From: UBA7662 sp943369355
GTDB taxonomy: Bacteria > Bacteroidota > Bacteroidia > UBA7662
Length of the DNA: 64,000 nt
Assembly: GCA_943369355.1 (NCBI GenBank)
Contig: CALRMX020000005.1
Location: 248,001 to 312,000 of the forward strand
Direction of reading: 5' to 3'
Shown here: positions 60,866-64,000 of the stretch, one piece after another
Layout of the letters: every line of letters begins with the position of its first letter
Numbering within the stretch: the first letter of the stretch is position 1
The notes under the pieces: model-generated
The model's database searches: none
The model's input: only the letters and a program-made list of their open reading frames with translations
Told to the model about the DNA's origin: nothing
Position numbers and translations under genes: made by a program

Positions 60866-61255
60866 TTAGTTTACTAACAAAGTTCCGGTATGTTCTTTTC
60901 CAGTTTCGTCCGTAATGTTAAGCCTCACATTTGTTTTAACTCCTTTTGTCAAGCCGAGCATGATTTTCTGTTCGCTCACCTTCACAACTTTACCTGTACC
61001 TGGTGAATAGTTGGCTTTTTTGATTTTTACTTCGAGTCCTACAAGGTCAGCTGTATCAGCTTTACCAACTCCTAAGCCGAATAGCAAAACTGTATTTAAA
61101 AGAAGGCAGGAAAGATCTGTGTTCAATACTTTGATGTCGGCTCTTGGCCATTCAGCATCTAGGTTAATTTCTAAAACAGCATAAAGTTGGGCTGGATTTT
61201 CGTCTGGTAACTGTGTGTAAAATTTCGGTATTTGTACCAGTTTATTTTGCCTCAT
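60866..61255 (-). CDS. Conserved-looking hypothetical protein, Ig-like strand pattern
   Basis: 129 residues from ATG 61255; longer versions need a TTG in front. It opens MRQNKLVQIPKFYTQLPDEN and ends with strand-rich GLTKGVKTNVRLNITDETGK, EHTGTLLVN. Alternating hydrophobic and charged residues suggest an all-beta fold. It sits just upstream of the Xre gene in the McrBC-like cluster. No family recognised. Confidence 0.45.
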   Translation of the reverse strand: MRQNKLVQIPKFYTQLPDENPAQLYAVLEINLDAEWPRADIKVLNTDLSCLLLNTVLLFGLGVGKADTADLVGLEVKIKKANYSPGTGKVVKVSEQKIMLGLTKGVKTNVRLNITDETGKEHTGTLLVN

Positions 61256-61498
61256 TTGTCTGTTTGCAGAATTTGTATCGTTGCCCCCGCTGTTCAATAT
61301 TTACATGAAAGTTAAAAATCTTGCTTTAGATTGGTGCAATATATTGAACATATTTTTCAACAACTTGTCGGTGTCAGTTTAGATGTTGTCATCCGCTCTG
61401 TTGGCAAAATTCAAGCTCTTTTGGTTTTGCTTAGGGTTGGTTTGTGTGTCAAAAAAAACCATATGTGCTATTTGCGGACTGGCTTCTTCACCAAACGA

Positions 61499-61665
61499 TA
61501 ACGTTTTGGCGATTGTTGAAGTGGCGTATTTCCCTGCCTGACAACGTCAAGCAGGCAGGGGAGCGCAAAACTGTCAACCAGCACTACACTTGAATAGAAG
61601 CACAAAGCTCCAAGTTTGCACAGCTTGTCCGTCTGCTGACGGATCACCCCGCCTGACGCAAAACC
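61499..61665. repeat. Interspersed repeat copy 3 (composite)
   Basis: This gene-free stretch (61256-61717) contains AACGTTTTGGCG (61499), a 9-bp inverted repeat CCCTGCCTG/CAGGCAGGG and GCGCAAAACTGTCAA, all shared with the copy near 63192-63243. It also contains the hairpin TCCGTCTGCTGACGGA (61628-61643), shared in inverted orientation with the copy at 55.3 kb. An open frame over it (61468-61752) is translated repeat. Confidence 0.55.
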
Positions 61666-61717
61666 CGTGTTGGTGGCAGTGCTTTTTCGAGAGGAATCCA
61701 ATTTTATATTCGTGTCT

Positions 61718-62887
61718 TTAAGAAAGTTTTTTTCGATGAAAAGCCCAATCATTTAACCACCTTTTAAATTGAGGGGTTTTCCTATTAACAATCCAATTAC
61801 TCAGCCATATTTTTATTAGTGGTTTCTTTCTGTTTGCAACCCAAGAACTTAACCAAATTTTCAATTGCGGTGATTTTCTAGTAACTACCCAAGAACTTAA
61901 CCAATTCTTTAATCGTGGTGTTTTCTTGATAGCAACCCATGAACTTAACCAAACCTTTAATCGTGGTGTTTTCTTGATAGCAACCCAATTCTTAAGCCAA
62001 GTTTTTAATTGAGGTGCTTTTCTAGTAGCAATCCACGATCGCAACCAAATGTTTAATGTAGACGTTTTTCTATGTCCAACCCAAGTATTAAGCCAAGTTT
62101 TTAATCGAGGTGTTTTTCTATGACCAACCCAGTGACTTAACCAAATTCTTAATAGAGGCCTTTTCTTTACAGTCACCCAATCGCTTAACCAAGTTCTTAA
62201 TTGGGGTGCTTTGCTGTTACCAACCCAAGAAGTCAACCAAATTTTCAATTGTGGGGATTTTCTCGTAACAACCCAATTTCTTAGCCAAACTTTTAATTGG
62301 GGGGCTTTTCGATGACTAACCCAAGAAGTCAACCACGATTTTAATAGGGGTGTATTTCTATGTCCTACCCAAGAGCCAAGCCACGTTCTTAATTTTGGTG
62401 TTTTCTTGTTAGCACTCCAATTGCTTAACCACTTCTTTAATTGAGGTCTTTTCTGTGTAGTAACCCAATCACTTAACCAAGTTCTTATTTTTCTTTCTCT
62501 TTGTCTATATTCTATAAACCCCTCAATACTACCATGTTTGGTAACCCACTTCTCTTGTTTTATTTGCCAAAAAATACGAGAACCCCATTCTCCACCATCA
62601 GATATATTTTGCAAATTAAACTCCTTTGAATATGAAGCAATAAGAAGTATTTCTTTATTTACTGCACGGTTTCTTTCTCTTATATAATCTTCTAAGTTGT
62701 AGATATTGTCGTGCTCAATTCTGTCTATTTCTTTAATAGAGAAAGAATTATCAATAATCCATTCTTTCGATCTTTTATGTTCATAAAACCTTTGTTGCAA
62801 CGTCCTTGTTGTAAGTCCTATGTACGTATCTATGTAATATGGGCTTTCAATAATATAAAACAGAGTAGTCAGTTTGTGTGACCTCAT
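61718..62887 (-). CDS. GIY-YIG nuclease with sixteen tandem 16-residue Trp repeats (novel architecture)
   Basis: 389 residues. The N-terminal domain is a GIY-YIG nuclease of the homing/NUMOD3-associated style: FYIIES (Tyr11), TYIGLTTRTLQQRFYEHK (Tyr22, Arg33, His37), Glu79 in NKEILLIASY, and Asn94 in NLQNISDGGEWGS. Residues 137-389 are fifteen perfect 16-residue units plus a 13-residue last one, with no indel. Consensus by position: W1 L2 x x W5 V x x R/K9 K10 x P12 x L14 K15 x. Positions 7-8 vary most (TT, AN, GH, SH, VT, GN, TV, GH, GH, AT, AI, AI, VT, AN, VN, FH). The array is strongly basic. I recognise no such family; nucleic-acid binding by the array is inferred. The start overlaps the upstream small gene (ATGA). 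Confidence 0.8.
   Translation of the reverse strand: MRSHKLTTLFYIIESPYYIDTYIGLTTRTLQQRFYEHKRSKEWIIDNSFSIKEIDRIEHDNIYNLEDYIRERNRAVNKEILLIASYSKEFNLQNISDGGEWGSRIFWQIKQEKWVTKHGSIEGFIEYRQRERKIRTWLSDWVTTQKRPQLKKWLSNWSANKKTPKLRTWLGSWVGHRNTPLLKSWLTSWVSHRKAPQLKVWLRNWVVTRKSPQLKIWLTSWVGNSKAPQLRTWLSDWVTVKKRPLLRIWLSHWVGHRKTPRLKTWLNTWVGHRKTSTLNIWLRSWIATRKAPQLKTWLKNWVAIKKTPRLKVWLSSWVAIKKTPRLKNWLSSWVVTRKSPQLKIWLSSWVANRKKPLIKIWLSNWIVNRKTPQFKRWLNDWAFHRKKLS
61721..62479 (-). repeat. Sixteen-unit 48-bp tandem coding repeat
   Basis: In-frame 48-bp period encoding the Trp repeats of the GIY-YIG protein. Units 11 and 12, and units 5 and 13, are especially similar, which points to duplication within the array. All units keep exact length. 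Confidence 0.9.
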
Positions 62888-63123
62888 CTAATAGTAAAAT
62901 GGTTTGTGATATGCTGTTGAAATTCTTCAATACTTTGAATATCATCTTTGTCTTTTAAGTATTCATTGAACTCATCAATATCGATTTGGAAACTATCTTC
63001 ACTTCCATATTTATCTTCTTTAAGCATATTTTTATAAGAATACTCTCCAATACATTTTATTTGAACACCTTCATTTGTAAATAGTTGTGCCACTTTTCTT
63101 TTTTTATCTAAAACGATTTTCAT
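62884..63123 (-). CDS. Small acidic protein coupled to the GIY-YIG repeat nuclease
   Basis: 79 residues. It has a basic N-terminal strand region (MKIVLDKKRKVAQLFTNEG) and a strongly acidic C-terminal half (KYGSEDSFQIDIDEFNEYLK, DKDDIQSIEEFQQHI). Its TGA overlaps the nuclease ATG, so the two are made together. It could be an inhibitor, DNA mimic or regulator of the very basic nuclease; this is inference from charge and coupling only. Confidence 0.55.
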   Translation of the reverse strand: MKIVLDKKRKVAQLFTNEGVQIKCIGEYSYKNMLKEDKYGSEDSFQIDIDEFNEYLKDKDDIQSIEEFQQHITNHFTIR

Positions 63124-63138
63124 TTTGTAATTATTGAA

Positions 63139-63471
63139 TTATTTATATTCTACATTTACTACTGTCTTGCTGTCCGTTAAGGGTTGCCACCAACGTTTTG
63201 GCGCTTGGCGCAGTGGCGGATTACGGAGCACAAAACTGTCAATATACCACAAAAGTTGATGCGAGGTAGAATGTTCAATTAACCACGTCACCCGCCATTG
63301 AGCCAAACGCCTGTTACCTGCTGGGCTTCTTTTCAGTCGAAAGTCTGTCGTATCAAGTATGCACTGTCCTTGTGCGCATGCTTGCAGGCTCCTTTGCTTT
63401 ATTTGAGTTAGGTCAAGCGTTTGAAGAAAAGCAAATGTGCCTGCAAATGGATAGGGTTGTACTGTTGTCAT
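63139..63471 (-). CDS. Hypothetical protein, partly overlapping an interspersed repeat
   Basis: About 110 residues from ATG 63471 (MTTVQPYPFAGTFAFLQTLD ... LIEHSTSHQLLWYIDSFVLR ... QAPKRWW). The segment around IDSFVLR-PLRQAPKRW resembles the peptide encoded by the repeat near 61.5 kb (VDSFALP, PLQQSPKRYR). The frame may therefore be translated repeat rather than a gene. Base composition is GC-richer than its neighbours. Confidence 0.3.
   Translation of the reverse strand: MTTVQPYPFAGTFAFLQTLDLTQIKQRSLQACAQGQCILDTTDFRLKRSPAGNRRLAQWRVTWLIEHSTSHQLLWYIDSFVLRNPPLRQAPKRWWQPLTDSKTVVNVEYK
63192..63243. repeat. Interspersed repeat copy 4
   Basis: AACGTTTTGGCG, AGTGGCG-ATT and GGAGC-CAAAACTGTCAA are shared in order with the copy beginning at 61499. 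Confidence 0.55.
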
Positions 63472-63503
63472 ATTGCCTTTACTATTCATTTTTCGTTGTA
63501 AGT

Positions 63504-64000
63504 TTATTTTAATTTATTGAACATTACTTTAACGCAAACAGATGGCTCTTTACCTTGTTGGCTAAATTCTTCCTCAATTTTATGTTTGTCGATGTCAACT
63601 GTATCCTCTACAAGAATTAAAAATAGTAGTGCTTTTACATTTGAATTGTTACTGTAAAAAGATTTTAGACCCTCAAGAGTTTTTAAGGTGTCATTCTTCT
63701 TTCCTGTGCTGTCAATATATTTAACCTCTATTATTAAGGAATTTCCTTTAATAGAAAAGTCGGCATTCTTGGTATTTCCGTCAAAAATAACTGCTATATT
63801 TTCCGCTTCTACACTTGGCAGCCAAGGTCGCAAAACCAAATGAATGAGATTTTGAAAATCATATTCACTTGAAATTTTAACTGAATTTATGTTTATGTTT
63901 TTTGCTTTAGTTCCGTTTGAAAATTTACTTGGAATGTCTAAAGTTTTCTCAACGATTGTTGCAAGATTATTCGCAATCTCTTTCCAACTAAATCCAATTA
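63504..64000 (-). CDS. PD-(D/E)XK restriction-like nuclease, N-terminus outside the window
   Basis: The minus-strand frame is open from base 64000 to the stop at 63504 (about 164 residues). The region QNLIHLVLRPWLPSVEAENI followed by NADFSIKGNSLIIEVKYIDS has the arrangement of a PD-(D/E)XK site, with Asp before a strand and E-V-K at its end. The following helix (TLKTLEGLKSFYSNNSNVKA) and strand (LLFLILVED) fit the C-terminal domain of DpnII/MboI-like restriction enzymes. The apparent TTG start inside the window is not needed. The next gene starts 32 bases downstream. It may be part of a defence locus extending beyond the window. Confidence 0.6.
   Translation of the reverse strand, partial: IGFSWKEIANNLATIVEKTLDIPSKFSNGTKAKNININSVKISSEYDFQNLIHLVLRPWLPSVEAENIAVIFDGNTKNADFSIKGNSLIIEVKYIDSTGKKNDTLKTLEGLKSFYSNNSNVKALLFLILVEDTVDIDKHKIEEEFSQQGKEPSVCVKVMFNKLK

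Noticed and set aside
61468..61752. 94-codon minus-strand frame after the repeat nuclease
   Set aside because: It overlaps the end of the nuclease gene and the composite interspersed repeat; the peptide is translated repeat.
61721..62479. TALE, BurrH, PPR or NUMOD3 repeats
   Set aside because: Unit length (16) and the Trp-Leu-x-x-Trp pattern do not match any of these families; the resemblance to TALEs is only in having a variable residue pair.
53687..63243. Chromosomal integron attC sites
   Set aside because: Positions between cassette-like genes are suggestive, but I could not find the paired RYYYAAC/GTTRRRY core sites in the copies and no integrase is present; kept only as a test to run.

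Overview
The window comes from a Bacteroidota chromosome, most likely from the Saprospiria/Chitinophagia side of the phylum (inference). The evidence is type IX secretion (T9SS) C-terminal sorting domains on four giant secreted proteins, TAnnTTTG-type promoter boxes in front of many genes, an S46 dipeptidyl-peptidase, a type II glutaminyl-cyclase-like lipoprotein, and signal peptides that often leave Gln as the first mature residue.

Layout. 1-3.1 kb (minus): a GH3 beta-N-acetylhexosaminidase cut by the window edge and a VOC/SRPBCC pair. 3.2-13.8 kb (plus): a housekeeping run of a small membrane protein, mutL, two rhomboid proteases, an endonuclease/exonuclease/phosphatase-family protein, cysS, a glutaminyl-cyclase-like lipoprotein, ftsK and a LolA-like carrier, closed by a strong terminator. 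14-28.3 kb (minus): an LPP20-like lipoprotein, an S46 peptidase, an AbiE-type toxin-antitoxin pair, a 9-copy array of about 52-bp hairpin repeats, a LolC/E-type permease, a methyltransferase, rbfA, a PBP1A-type peptidoglycan synthase, the menaquinone genes menI-menF-menD-menB, and tRNA-Val(GAC). 28.4-50.9 kb (minus): four very large T9SS substrates arranged as two tandem pairs. In each pair a dockerin-bearing long protein (S8 protease, or beta-helix protein) is followed by a cohesin-plus-Ig-repeat protein. A second hairpin-repeat array separates the pairs.

51-64 kb (minus) is a visibly AT-richer accessory island with small same-strand genes: a HigBA-type toxin-antitoxin pair, lone membrane or lipoprotein-like genes, a truncated ParE with its antitoxin, a broken DUF1016 (YhcG-type) gene, a PLD-like nuclease, a McrB GTPase with a DUF2357/PD-(D/E)XK partner and an Xre regulator, and a PD-(D/E)XK restriction-like protein running off the window. 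Imperfect interspersed repeats lie between several of these genes.

The most unusual object is at 61.7-62.9 kb: a GIY-YIG nuclease whose C-terminal two-thirds is sixteen tandem repeats of exactly 16 residues (Trp-Leu-x-x-Trp ... Lys-x-Pro-x-Leu-Lys-x, with a hypervariable pair at positions 7-8). It is translationally coupled to a small acidic protein. I do not recognise this architecture. A repeat-based nucleic-acid-binding nuclease is the working hypothesis.
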